Shown: positions 20,413-27,458 of the stretch, piece after piece
Layout: the number at the start of each line of letters is the position of its first letter
Position numbering within the stretch: position 1 is the stretch's first letter
Virus record (IMG/VR): IMGVR_UViG_3300049216_000192
Span: 1 to 27,666 of that record
From: a virus
Direction: 5' to 3' (one strand)
DNA: 27,666 nucleotides
Program-made: the position numbers and the translations under genes
Notes under the pieces: generated by a model
What the model was told of the DNA's origin: nothing
The model's input: the letters and a program-made list of their open reading frames with translations, nothing else
Database searches by the model: none

Positions 20413-21632
20413 TACTCGTCCCCCTTGTCTTCCCTGTCGGACTTCTTGCTTCCGAGCAGTTGTTTGATGGCTTTCAACACCTGTTCGTTACGCTGCTCGT
20501 CGGTCAACGTCGGGGCGCTCCACATGCCAGCGGCGGGCTTGGTTTCGGCCCCGATGGAGACGGTCCTGACGGCATCCTTGTCCAGCGTGCCGTCCTTGAT
20601 GGCGGAATCGACATGCTGCTTCAGGCTGCCGTCGTAGTTGTAGGCGAGAATCTGCGTGATCCCCACGAAGTTGGCGACGTGCGGCGGGAACTCTTCCTTC
20701 AGGCTGTTGATGAACACCTGATTGTCGTCGCCCCAATTGTCGCCGTCCGAGAAGTAAAACACATAGATGTTCCACTTCTGGGGCGGGAACCGATTGTCGA
20801 ACTGCTTCGTGATGAACTTCAGCGCACTGGAGCAAGTCGTGCCGCCGCCGAACCGATACTTGTAGAATTTCTCTTCGTCCACTTCCATCGCAGCGGTATC
20901 GTGCCAGACGTACATGCGTTCGACACGGGTGTAGAACCGGCGAATCCACACGTCGATCCACCACGCCATATCAGAAACGATTTCACATTTCTGAGCGTCC
21001 ATCGACCCCGACCCGTCACGGGCGTAGATGATGAGGGCGTTGCTGGACGGGATGCGGATTTCGTTGTACTGGCGGAACCGCTTGTCCCCCGGCCACGGCG
21101 TAATGATGCGGCGGGGTTCCGGGCAACCGGGAACCTTGTGGAGTTCTTCCAACGTCCCCATGCTGGCCTGCCGCTTGATGGCCTGGAGGAACGTGCGGCG
21201 GTTGTGTCGGAGCGATTCGGGGCCGACGAGACTGATGTTGTTGTACTTGATCTTGATGTCTTCAAACGTCTCGTTCGGCTTCGGCTTCAGGTTCGGCAAC
21301 GCAAGGTCGTCGGCCATAAACTTGAGGACTTCTTCAAGGTCCAAGTTGATGGTGATACCTTCGGACGACTCCTGCCCCGCCCCCTGGCCCGGCTCCGGGT
21401 CTTTCCCGATCACGTCGCCGGGCTTACCGGGACCACGACCGACACCTTCCTCTTTGTCGCCGTAGACGATGTGAGGGATGTCAATTTTGGGGATCGAGAT
21501 CGAAATCTTGCCGTTCTTTCCACGGTTGCGGAATATCTGGCCGGACTTGATGAACTTCTTCAAGGCTTTGCGGATTTTGCCAGAGACAACATCCCTAAAG
21601 TCCTTGTGGTCTTCTTCAATACGCCTTGGCAT
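20412..21632 (-). CDS. yeaH: DUF444 / YeaH family VWA protein
   Basis: A 406-aa member of the YeaH/YhbH family. The basic N-terminal half has FRDVVSGKIRKALKKFIKSG, ISIPKIDIPHIVYG and a Gly/Pro/Glu-rich linker (VGRGPGKPGDVIG). The C-terminal half is a von Willebrand A domain with an intact DxSxS metal site in ARDGSGSMD (204-212), later RFGGGTTCSSALKF and IYVFYFSDGDNWGDDN. In bacteria it is encoded with prkA and spoVR and is thought to be a substrate or partner of the PrkA kinase, which is inferred for this copy too. It is coupled to SpoVR (TAATG) and starts nine bases after the 71-aa gene. Confidence 0.95.
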   Translation of the reverse strand: MPRRIEEDHKDFRDVVSGKIRKALKKFIKSGQIFRNRGKNGKISISIPKIDIPHIVYGDKEEGVGRGPGKPGDVIGKDPEPGQGAGQESSEGITINLDLEEVLKFMADDLALPNLKPKPNETFEDIKIKYNNISLVGPESLRHNRRTFLQAIKRQASMGTLEELHKVPGCPEPRRIITPWPGDKRFRQYNEIRIPSSNALIIYARDGSGSMDAQKCEIVSDMAWWIDVWIRRFYTRVERMYVWHDTAAMEVDEEKFYKYRFGGGTTCSSALKFITKQFDNRFPPQKWNIYVFYFSDGDNWGDDNQVFINSLKEEFPPHVANFVGITQILAYNYDGSLKQHVDSAIKDGTLDKDAVRTVSIGAETKPAAGMWSAPTLTDEQRNEQVLKAIKQLLGSKKSDREDKGDE

Positions 21633-21641
21633 TGTTTCCCC

Positions 21642-21857
21642 TTACGGCTTGATGAAAGTTAAGCCGAACTCGTAGTCTTCCGTGTCGGCGGCGCAGTCTT
21701 TGATCTTCATGCCCATGAACAGGGCGGTTTGTTCGTCATTGAGGCTGTTGATGAGATCGGCGAGTGTGCCGTCCTCACCCCAAGTGTCCATTGCGATCTC
21801 GTCGATTTCGGCGAAGAGACGCCTGTACTTTGCCTCATCCAACCAGTGATTTTTCAT
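21642..21857 (-). CDS. Small acidic protein, 71 aa, between PrkA and YeaH genes
   Basis: It begins MKNHWLDEAKYRRLFAEID, continues TWGEDGTLADLINSLNDEQTALFMG and ends EDYEFGLTFIKP. It is acidic and mostly helical. AAGGTGA precedes the ATG and follows directly on the T-run of the terminator after prkA, so its translation depends on readthrough or an unseen promoter. It is the first gene of the YeaH-SpoVR-protease part. Unknown family. Confidence 0.65.
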   Translation of the reverse strand: MKNHWLDEAKYRRLFAEIDEIAMDTWGEDGTLADLINSLNDEQTALFMGMKIKDCAADTEDYEFGLTFIKP

Positions 21858-21867
21858 TTGTTCACCT

Positions 21868-21916
21868 TAAAAAAAGGGGGCGGAACGGACCTTCCGGTCT
21901 GTCGCCCGCCCCCTTC
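21868..21916 (-). terminator. Intrinsic terminator inside the PrkA-YeaH-SpoVR operon
   Basis: On the minus strand AAGGGGGCGG pairs with CCGCCCCCTT across a loop that itself holds ACCGGAAGGT, and a run of seven T follows. It stands between the prkA stop (21929) and the next start (21857), so it should cut most transcripts after prkA and lower expression of the downstream genes. Confidence 0.85.
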
Positions 21917-21928
21917 CCTCAGACGGGA

Positions 21929-24031
21929 TTACTCTTCGTCGGCGAGGTCGCCACGGGCGAAGATGCCGCCCACGAAATCCAACACGTCGGTGGCCGACCG
22001 CTCGTTGTACCCGTACTGCTTGATGAGACGGGTCTTCAGGGCGTCGATCTTCTCCTGGATGTCCTTATCGACAACCGTTGCCCCCGACACGTTGAGCGCA
22101 CTCAACTTGATCGTGTCCTTCACGTCCTCGAACAGCTTCATCTCCAAAGCCTTCTTCAGCTTCGGGTTGCTGTCCCACTTGAACTGCTTGTTCTTGTGGG
22201 CCAGATCGCCGATGAACGCTGCGATCTGGCGGCGGAAGTCGTCGGCCCCTTGGTTGGGGATTTCGATCTTCTCTTCCACCTGCCGCATCAGCCGCTCGTC
22301 GGGCTTGCGGTCCTGGCCCGTCACCTTGTCCCGCACCTTGGCCTTGTTGATGTAGGCCATCACGTTGTCGATGTAGTTGGTGCAGAGCCGGATGATGGCG
22401 TCCTCGTCGCCGACCAGTGCCTTCTGCACTTCGGCCTTGAGGATTTCCGTCAGCTTCTTCAGGGCCACGTCGATGCAGGTCATGTAGCGACCGACCTGAT
22501 CCTTGTTCGTCAGCAGCGACGAGTCCTGCAAACCCTCACGCAGTTCGTTCAGCACCATGAAGGCGTTGACGTAATCGTGGTTGTTGCTGAGGCAGTTCGA
22601 GAGCTTGTCCTGGATGTACCGGACGGACACGCCGAACATCATGCCTTCGTCGGTGTACTTGTCCTTCATCTCCTTCACCGCATCCTCGGTCCAGCCGGGG
22701 AGCAGCTTGCCGTTGTACAGTTCGGCCTTCTCGACCAGGGACAGCTTGCCGTCCTTGTCGTCCTGGAGCCGGGTCAGAACCGCCCACAGAGCGGCGATTT
22801 CGAGCGTGTGCGGGGCGACGTGCTGGCGCACCTTGCCCGGCCCGTAGTCCTTTTCGAGAATCTGAATCTCTTCGTCCCACTTGAGGGTGTAGGGGACGTT
22901 GATCTTCACCGTTCGGTCACGAAGGGCTTCCATGTACTGGTTGCTCTTCAGCTTCTCGAATTCCGGGTTGTTGGTGTGGGCGAAAATCGCCTCGTCGATC
23001 AACACCTGGGCGAACTTCTTCGGCTTGATGGACTGTTCCTGCGAAGCACCGAGCAAGTCGTAGAGGAACGCCTGATCCAACTTGAGGGCTTCGATGAACT
23101 CGATCATGCCACGGTTGCCGACGCAGAACTCGCCGTCGAAGTTGAAGGCACGGGCGTCGGAATCCGAACCGAACTTGGAGATCAACCCGAAGTTGATGTC
23201 GCCGGTCAGTTCCGTCGAGTCCTGGTTCTTCTCGTCCTTCGGCTGGAAGGTGGCGATGCCGCAGCGGTCCACTTCGCTGTACACCTTGCGGGTGACGACG
23301 ATGTGGTTCTTCAGCACGGCTTCGAGGTCGCCGTTGTTCCGCTTCAGCAGTTCGTTCATGAAGAACTTGCAGCGGGGGTTCAGTTCACCTTCCATCTTGA
23401 TGGTGTACTGTTCCTTCTTGTTTTCTTCCGTCACCTGATCCAGAAGAACGGCGTTCATCTCGGCGATGAACTGCTGGCGGATGTCGCCGGGGAGCAGCTT
23501 CAGCGGGTTCTCGTGCAGCGGGCACTCGTTTTCCGCATTGGTGTAGATGCCGTCGTCGCCCGTCGGGAGATTGACCCACCGGAACGAGTACCACGCACCG
23601 GCGTCGGTCAAGCTGTACTTTTCGAGCCGACGCTTGATGAGGCGGCAGATGGTGGACTTGGAGCTACCGACCGGGCCGTGCAGCAACAGAACACGACGTT
23701 CCGTACCGTAGTGACCCGCAGCACCCTTGATGAACTTCACCAGGGCGTCCTTGGTTTCCGCAAGGCCGATGATGGGAATGTCCGGGTCGTCGAAGAAGTT
23801 GTAGTGGGTGTACGTCTTCCGGTACTCCTCGAACTCCTCCGACCCGTCCTCCATAATCATGTCGAAAATCATCTGCCATGCGTTCCGACCCAACTTCGGG
23901 GTCTTCAGGCAGAGATCAAGGTACTCTGCCATGCTCATTTCTGCTGTCAAGGCTCGGAATTTGTTCTTGTCGAACAGTCCGGCCACTCTCTTCAGTTGGT
24001 TCATCTTTCCCTCCGTTGCGGATTCCATCAT
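21929..24031 (-). CDS. prkA: PrkA-type AAA+ serine protein kinase / protease
   Basis: A 700-aa PrkA protein; bacterial PrkA is about 630-645 aa. It has the N-terminal EMSMAEYLDLC box, FDDPDIPIIGLAETKDALVKF, Walker A GPVGSSKST (119-127), YTNAENECPLHENPLKLL, NRGMIEFIEALK, FAQVLIDEAIFAHTNNPEF, IKINVPYTLKW-like strand, and a helical C-terminal kinase-like region. PrkA from B. subtilis was first described as a Ser kinase and later reported as an ATP-dependent protease; in enteric bacteria it is called YeaG and acts in stationary phase with YeaH. AAGGGG precedes the ATG at 24031. A sigma70-like promoter and a terminator bracket it. Confidence 0.95.
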   Translation of the reverse strand: MMESATEGKMNQLKRVAGLFDKNKFRALTAEMSMAEYLDLCLKTPKLGRNAWQMIFDMIMEDGSEEFEEYRKTYTHYNFFDDPDIPIIGLAETKDALVKFIKGAAGHYGTERRVLLLHGPVGSSKSTICRLIKRRLEKYSLTDAGAWYSFRWVNLPTGDDGIYTNAENECPLHENPLKLLPGDIRQQFIAEMNAVLLDQVTEENKKEQYTIKMEGELNPRCKFFMNELLKRNNGDLEAVLKNHIVVTRKVYSEVDRCGIATFQPKDEKNQDSTELTGDINFGLISKFGSDSDARAFNFDGEFCVGNRGMIEFIEALKLDQAFLYDLLGASQEQSIKPKKFAQVLIDEAIFAHTNNPEFEKLKSNQYMEALRDRTVKINVPYTLKWDEEIQILEKDYGPGKVRQHVAPHTLEIAALWAVLTRLQDDKDGKLSLVEKAELYNGKLLPGWTEDAVKEMKDKYTDEGMMFGVSVRYIQDKLSNCLSNNHDYVNAFMVLNELREGLQDSSLLTNKDQVGRYMTCIDVALKKLTEILKAEVQKALVGDEDAIIRLCTNYIDNVMAYINKAKVRDKVTGQDRKPDERLMRQVEEKIEIPNQGADDFRRQIAAFIGDLAHKNKQFKWDSNPKLKKALEMKLFEDVKDTIKLSALNVSGATVVDKDIQEKIDALKTRLIKQYGYNERSATDVLDFVGGIFARGDLADEE

Positions 24032-24219
24032 ATTCCCCTTCGGGTATTGGGCCAGTTGTTCAGGGCAATATACCCTTGCCAGAAACCTCGATCAAGTGAA
24101 GGTGAAGAAATATCCTCAACAATCTCGGATATTTTTTCCAGATGCAGTGAAGGCCCGCTGGCATAAATATCGTAGGCTGCCCGATATGGGCAGACAAGAC
24201 TTAATTAGAAAGGAAAAAT
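24032..24219. promoter_or_regulatory. Divergent promoter region between prkA and the packaging ATPase
   Basis: On the minus strand TTGATC (24095-24090) and TATATT (24072-24067) are exactly 17 bases apart, a good sigma70-type promoter for prkA about 35 bases from its ATG. For the rightward gene I see only AT-rich sequence (TAAATAT near 24165), a small hairpin CTGCCC/GGGCAG (24177-24193) and the ribosome site AAAGGA before ATG 24220. No open frame of note lies here. Confidence 0.6.
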
Positions 24220-25020
24220 ATGCTGCTCAAACAAGCTGAAGAAATCATCAAGTGCGGGAAGAGTTTCCCCTACTTTTGCAAGCAATATGCGAAGATGACG
24301 CATCCGCTGAAGGGACTCATCCCGATGGAGTTGGAGGCGTGGCAACTGCGACTGGCCGATGCTTTGGAGGACAACCGATTCGTCATATCGACCAAATGGA
24401 GGCAGTCGGGAATATCCACCACCACCTTGATGTACTGTCTCTGGTTGTGCATGTTCCGAGAAAACCAGAAGATACTTTGGGTGTGTAAAACGCTCGCAGA
24501 GGCCGAAGATGTCGGACGGACACTTGCTCTGGTCATCAACTTCTTGCCGAGATGGATGCAACCGAGAATGGAAAGGAACAACAAACGGGAGAAGACGTTC
24601 GCCTCGACCGGCAGCGACATCCTCTTCCACTGCCCGCAGGCCGCTCGTGGGCGGGCCGTGACGCATCTGGTCATCGACGAAGCGGCCTACATCCCGAACA
24701 TGGAGTTTCACTGGAAGTGCATGTGGCCGTGTCTATCGACCGGCGGGAAGTGCTTCATTCAGTCAACGGTGAACCGGGGTGGCGACGGGTTGTGGTTCTC
24801 GGAACTGTACCTGGGGGCCATGAAGAACACGAACTGCTTCCACGTCTTCACGTCGAACTACAAGGAACACCCGATCTACCAGGACGACTCTTACGTCAAA
24901 GGCGTAAAAGAAGCCCTGGGATCAGAAGGCTGGTCCATCGAAATGGAGCAAGAACTATTTCACGGCCTAAAGTGCGGCGAAATTACAGAAGCCGGACCTT
25001 CGCCGACCGAGACTACTTAA
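24220..25020 (+). CDS. Large-terminase-type DNA packaging ATPase, ATPase domain only
   Basis: A 266-aa protein with the order of motifs of a phage large terminase ATPase domain. It begins with an adenine-pocket-like PMELEAWQLRLADAL and has a deviant Walker A KWRQSGISTTT (59-69; the usual Lys is Ile and an upstream Lys may act instead). Walker B is THLVIDEAAYI (148-158, DE 153-154), and the coupling motif is in FIQSTVN (179-185). Phage large terminases usually have 450-650 aa with a C-terminal RNase H-like nuclease. Here the chain ends at TEAGPSPTETT and the next gene is on the other strand, so the nuclease is missing or encoded elsewhere. It should power DNA translocation into the head. Confidence 0.8.
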   Translation: MLLKQAEEIIKCGKSFPYFCKQYAKMTHPLKGLIPMELEAWQLRLADALEDNRFVISTKWRQSGISTTTLMYCLWLCMFRENQKILWVCKTLAEAEDVGRTLALVINFLPRWMQPRMERNNKREKTFASTGSDILFHCPQAARGRAVTHLVIDEAAYIPNMEFHWKCMWPCLSTGGKCFIQSTVNRGGDGLWFSELYLGAMKNTNCFHVFTSNYKEHPIYQDDSYVKGVKEALGSEGWSIEMEQELFHGLKCGEITEAGPSPTETT

Positions 25021-25354
25021 CTTCACCGTAGTTGGCGTCGTTGTTGATGTCGGCTGCGATCTGCGCCGCACCGTGGTAGGGATCAGCGCCCATGTGGGAC
25101 GCCGCCTCTGCGTTGCGGCGGCAGTCCTGGGCCTCTTCCATCGTCTTACCGGCACGATAGCTGAAGTTGTCCCACTTGCTGGACTCCCTCGGATTCGAGA
25201 ACATGGCGTGCGGGGCACGAGTCATGATCTTCTTCTTCCGCTTGGAACCGCAGTCGGGACACTGTACGCCGGGGTATCGACCCTTCTCGTCGTACTTCGT
25301 GATCTCCTCCCACTGCTTCGTACACTTCTTGCATTCAAATTCGTACATTGGCAT
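25013..25354 (-). CDS. FmdB-like zinc-ribbon protein, 113 aa
   Basis: The N-terminus MPMYEFECKKCTKQWEEI and VQCPDCGSKRKKKI form the classic CxxC...CxxC zinc ribbon of FmdB/regulatory-protein type. The rest is disordered, with FSNPRESSKWDNFSY and an Ala/Asp-rich end. Such ribbons are common in phage genomes near packaging genes. Its stop overlaps the convergent ATPase stop by eight bases. The role is unknown, perhaps nucleic-acid binding or protein contact. Confidence 0.8.
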   Translation of the reverse strand: MPMYEFECKKCTKQWEEITKYDEKGRYPGVQCPDCGSKRKKKIMTRAPHAMFSNPRESSKWDNFSYRAGKTMEEAQDCRRNAEAASHMGADPYHGAAQIAADINNDANYGEVK

Positions 25355-25358
25355 GTCG

Positions 25359-25664
25359 TCACCCTTTTTCGTTGATTTTCTTCATGCGGCGATAAGCCTT
25401 TTCGATCATTCTTAGTTTTGTATCGACCGAATAGAACCGCCACCAGAACCCTTTTTCGAGCATTTTGATCGTCTTGAACATCAAACGATCATTCAACTCC
25501 CGATGAACTAGGCCCAATTGCATCTGCTGCATCTGCTGCTCTTCCTTGACAATCGAGCGATACTCTTCAGGCGTAATGCCTTCAGCTTCGTCGCCCTCGC
25601 CATCGAAGAAATTATCGACATCCTCTCGATAGTCTTCGTTGTCATCGTAGTCGAATCTTCTCAT
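25359..25664 (-). CDS. Hypothetical charged protein, 101 aa
   Basis: A strongly acidic N-terminus (RRFDYDDNEDYREDVDNFF) is followed by a Gln/Met-rich helix (KEEQQMQQMQLGLVHRELN) and a basic helical C-terminus (MIEKAYRRMKKINEKG). AGAGGG precedes the ATG. The stop of the upstream 207-aa gene lies a base away, so they are co-translated. Unknown family. Confidence 0.65.
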   Translation of the reverse strand: MRRFDYDDNEDYREDVDNFFDGEGDEAEGITPEEYRSIVKEEQQMQQMQLGLVHRELNDRLMFKTIKMLEKGFWWRFYSVDTKLRMIEKAYRRMKKINEKG

Positions 25665-25665
25665 G

Positions 25666-26289
25666 TTACCCTCTCGATACAGTTTGGAATAAAAGGGAAA
25701 GCTGCTTCCACAACTTGTCTACCTTGACTTCATTGGAAGTCATTCCTCCCCTCCCAAAGCTGTGCTGGAAGGGAGAACTAGCCTTATTTATCCAGGAGGA
25801 TGTAACAAACTTTCCCCAGCCGTCTGGATATGACGCAAATGTAGAGATTTTGTCTTCCTTCACGTCGCAACACAGATCGGAGTCAACCGGCTCGGCTGAC
25901 GGGTCGCTCACGACCCACACTTTGTTGGACTTAACGAGGGGAGTCTTTTGGAAGAACTCTACGTCCTGGTCAGTGAAGCCCCTCAGCATCACGACTTCGG
26001 GTTCCACGACAATTAAAGGAGTAGGGAGGAATTTGTTGTCGATGCAAAAGCGGACCTGTTCTTCCTTGCTCATCGGCTGGTGGATGCGCATCTTCACCCG
26101 ACACTTCCTGGCCCAACTGAACATCTGCCAGTCGAACGGCTTCCGGTTGCACAGGATGCCCACCGGGGCGTCGGGCAGCATCTTGGAGAACGAGTACCAG
26201 GAGGCGAACGCCATCCAGTCGTGGTGCGGACTGTAATCGCAAACGATCAGCACGCTAATGCCGTCGCCGGTCGATGTGATTTTCTTCAT
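25666..26289 (-). CDS. Hypothetical protein, 207 aa
   Basis: It begins with a Rossmann-like strand and turn, GISVLIVCDYSPHHDWMAFASW, and continues MLPDAPVGILCNR, WARKCRVKMRIHQ, LIVVEPEVVMLRG and KVWVVSDPS. The alternation of strands and helices suggests an alpha/beta fold, and a divergent glycosyltransferase-like protein is possible, but I cannot support an activity. Ribosome site is weak. It sits 12 bases after a tagged small gene. Confidence 0.6.
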   Translation of the reverse strand: MKKITSTGDGISVLIVCDYSPHHDWMAFASWYSFSKMLPDAPVGILCNRKPFDWQMFSWARKCRVKMRIHQPMSKEEQVRFCIDNKFLPTPLIVVEPEVVMLRGFTDQDVEFFQKTPLVKSNKVWVVSDPSAEPVDSDLCCDVKEDKISTFASYPDGWGKFVTSSWINKASSPFQHSFGRGGMTSNEVKVDKLWKQLSLLFQTVSRG

Positions 26290-26301
26290 GTTCTATCAGA
26301 G

Positions 26302-26505
26302 TTACTTTCGGGAAATAGTGCCGCTGGGGGCACGCTTGTCGGGCTTCCCGAAGATCGTGGGAAAGTGAACGCCCTGGTACGGATTCATCAGCTTGGCGGG
26401 ATTGGCCGGACGCACGCCACCCTTCGCCATGATCGAACCGGGGGCGGAAGTCTTCTGCACCAGGAATCGGCTCTCTTGCTCCTGCAACCACTCGGCGAAA
26501 GTCAT
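26302..26505 (-). CDS. Small protein with the F-x-E-[WFY]-L N-terminal tag, 67 aa
   Basis: ATG 26505 has GGGG about eight bases upstream; a GTG at 26511 is an alternative. It begins MTFAEWLQEQESRFLVQ, the shared tag with LQE as a possible cleavage-like triplet. The remainder is basic, rich in Pro/Gly/Lys and probably disordered (PGSIMAKGGVRPANPAKLM, IFGKPDKRAPSGTISRK). That composition would suit a small DNA-associated internal head protein. It overlaps or abuts the stop of another tagged gene, so two tagged proteins are made in tandem. Confidence 0.65.
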   Translation of the reverse strand: MTFAEWLQEQESRFLVQKTSAPGSIMAKGGVRPANPAKLMNPYQGVHFPTIFGKPDKRAPSGTISRK

Positions 26506-26507
26506 CG

Positions 26508-26828
26508 TCACATCCCCGGCTGCGGAGCAGCCGCAGCAGCGTCCATAGCGGTGGCCGCAGCACCCAGGTTCAACGGCTTGCCCTTCTGCTGGGCCTGCTT
26601 GTTGGCAGCCTGGAGCAGATCGGCCTGACCCTTCGGGTCGTTCAACAGGTCGGCGGGCTTCTGGCCCGGCTTCATCGGCATCTTCTGGAGGGCAGACGTG
26701 GTTGCGTCCTGAGCGGTTTGCTGGGCGGGCGTCAACTTGGTTTGCGGCGCAGCCGGACCCATTTCACGCAGGTAGAGCCATTCGGAAAATTTCTTGATTC
26801 GGTCCATGTCGGTATGTATCACCGCCAT
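26508..26828 (-). CDS. Small Ala/Gln-rich protein with the F-x-E-[WFY]-L N-terminal tag, about 99-106 aa
   Basis: Two starts are possible: ATG 26828, overlapping the HNH gene stop, or ATG 26807 giving MDRIKKFSEWLYLREMGP. The tag FSEWLYLRE is the clearest in the window, with LRE as a possible cleavage-like triplet. The rest is Ala/Gln/Pro/Lys-rich (LTPAQQTAQDATTSALQKM, LLQAANKQAQQKGKPLNL) and ends with an Ala-rich helix and PQPGM. Low complexity makes homology hard to judge. It is coupled with the tagged 67-aa gene downstream. Confidence 0.65.
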   Translation of the reverse strand: MAVIHTDMDRIKKFSEWLYLREMGPAAPQTKLTPAQQTAQDATTSALQKMPMKPGQKPADLLNDPKGQADLLQAANKQAQQKGKPLNLGAAATAMDAAAAAPQPGM

Positions 26829-27100
26829 TGCCACTTTTCCACGCCGTTCTCGTCGATGTAATGAACACACCAGCCTTTCGTTCCAGGATGGTTGCCGAGA
26901 ATCTTGATCTTTCCGGTATGACACTTGCGATGGCAGAGGGTGCAACTCGTCAGCATATTGACCCAATCGTACTTTCCGCCCTCGCTACCCTCGAAAATGC
27001 GGTGGGTGTCGAGAAGGTCGTAGTCGTCGATTCCGCAGAAAAAGCACTTCCCATCGAACAGCTTGCGGCACTGCTTCTTGGTGTATTTTTTCTTCGCCAT
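26819..27100 (-). CDS. HNH-like zinc-binding endonuclease, 93 aa
   Basis: A small protein with CFFCGIDDYDLLDTHRIFEG and MLTSCTLCHRKCHTGK. These give the two CxxC-type zinc knuckles and the His/Asn/His core (DTHRI, WVNMLTSC, CHRKCH) of HNH nucleases that handle phage packaging or mobile elements. The N-terminus is Lys-rich (AKKKYTKKQCRKLF). Its TGA overlaps the next gene's start. It could be a free-standing homing-type endonuclease or a packaging-associated nuclease; the latter is interesting because the ATPase nearby lacks one. Confidence 0.75.
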   Translation of the reverse strand: MAKKKYTKKQCRKLFDGKCFFCGIDDYDLLDTHRIFEGSEGGKYDWVNMLTSCTLCHRKCHTGKIKILGNHPGTKGWCVHYIDENGVEKWQWR

Positions 27101-27144
27101 ACCCTATGATATAGGAGCCTCTACCTCAAAAGGAGAATAGACGA

Positions 27145-27414
27145 ATGAAAACTTTCTTTGCAGCTTTGTTCGGTACTCTGGTCGCCGTCGCCCTCGTCGG
27201 CACTGGCGTTTACTTCTACGCCAAGGCCCACCCGGAAGTTGTTCCGTGCCCTGGCGGTAAGTGCGTCCCGGACGTGAAGAAGTGCGTGTGCAGCCCGGAT
27301 TGCAAGTGCGGCGACAAGTGCCTTTGTGCCAAGAACAAGACCTGTTGCAGCGATGGCTGTCCTTGTTGTAAAGGACAGAACCTCGACCCGACCAAGGAAT
27401 GCGGGAACAAGTAA
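27145..27414 (+). CDS. Membrane-anchored Cys-rich metallothionein-like protein, 89 aa
   Basis: The N-terminus is a hydrophobic segment (FFAALFGTLVAVALVGTGVYFY, about 4-25) that could be a signal anchor. The remaining 64 residues hold 14 Cys, mostly in CxC and CC pairs (KKCVCSPDCKCGDKCLCA, TCCSDGCPCCKG), with many Lys. This pattern is typical of metal-thiolate proteins. AAAGGAG precedes the ATG, and a terminator follows, so it is a single-gene unit. It may bind metals at the membrane or the cell surface; the target metal is unknown. Confidence 0.75.
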   Translation: MKTFFAALFGTLVAVALVGTGVYFYAKAHPEVVPCPGGKCVPDVKKCVCSPDCKCGDKCLCAKNKTCCSDGCPCCKGQNLDPTKECGNK

Positions 27415-27423
27415 ACCGCTACG

Positions 27424-27458
27424 AAGCCCAGGGAATTACACCTGGGCTTTGATTTTTT
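27424..27458 (+). terminator. Intrinsic terminator after the Cys-rich gene
   Basis: AAGCCCAGG (27424-27432) and CCTGGGCTT (27441-27449) form a nine-bp stem with an eight-base loop, followed by TGATTTTTTC. It overlaps the last codons of the convergent gene. Confidence 0.85.

Noticed and set aside
13226-24031. The window as bacterial chromosome, suggested by LeuRS, tmRNA, PrkA-YeaH-SpoVR and DnaE
   Set aside because: The LeuRS and DnaE are abnormal (domain deletion, split), the packaging ATPase and many tiny overlapping unknown genes are phage-like, and no ordinary housekeeping operon is present. This remains a judgement, not a proof.
24220-25354. A frameshift that would extend the packaging ATPase into a nuclease domain
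   Set aside because: The sequence after 25020 is occupied by a zinc-ribbon gene on the other strand, and I see no nuclease motifs in the other plus-strand frames.
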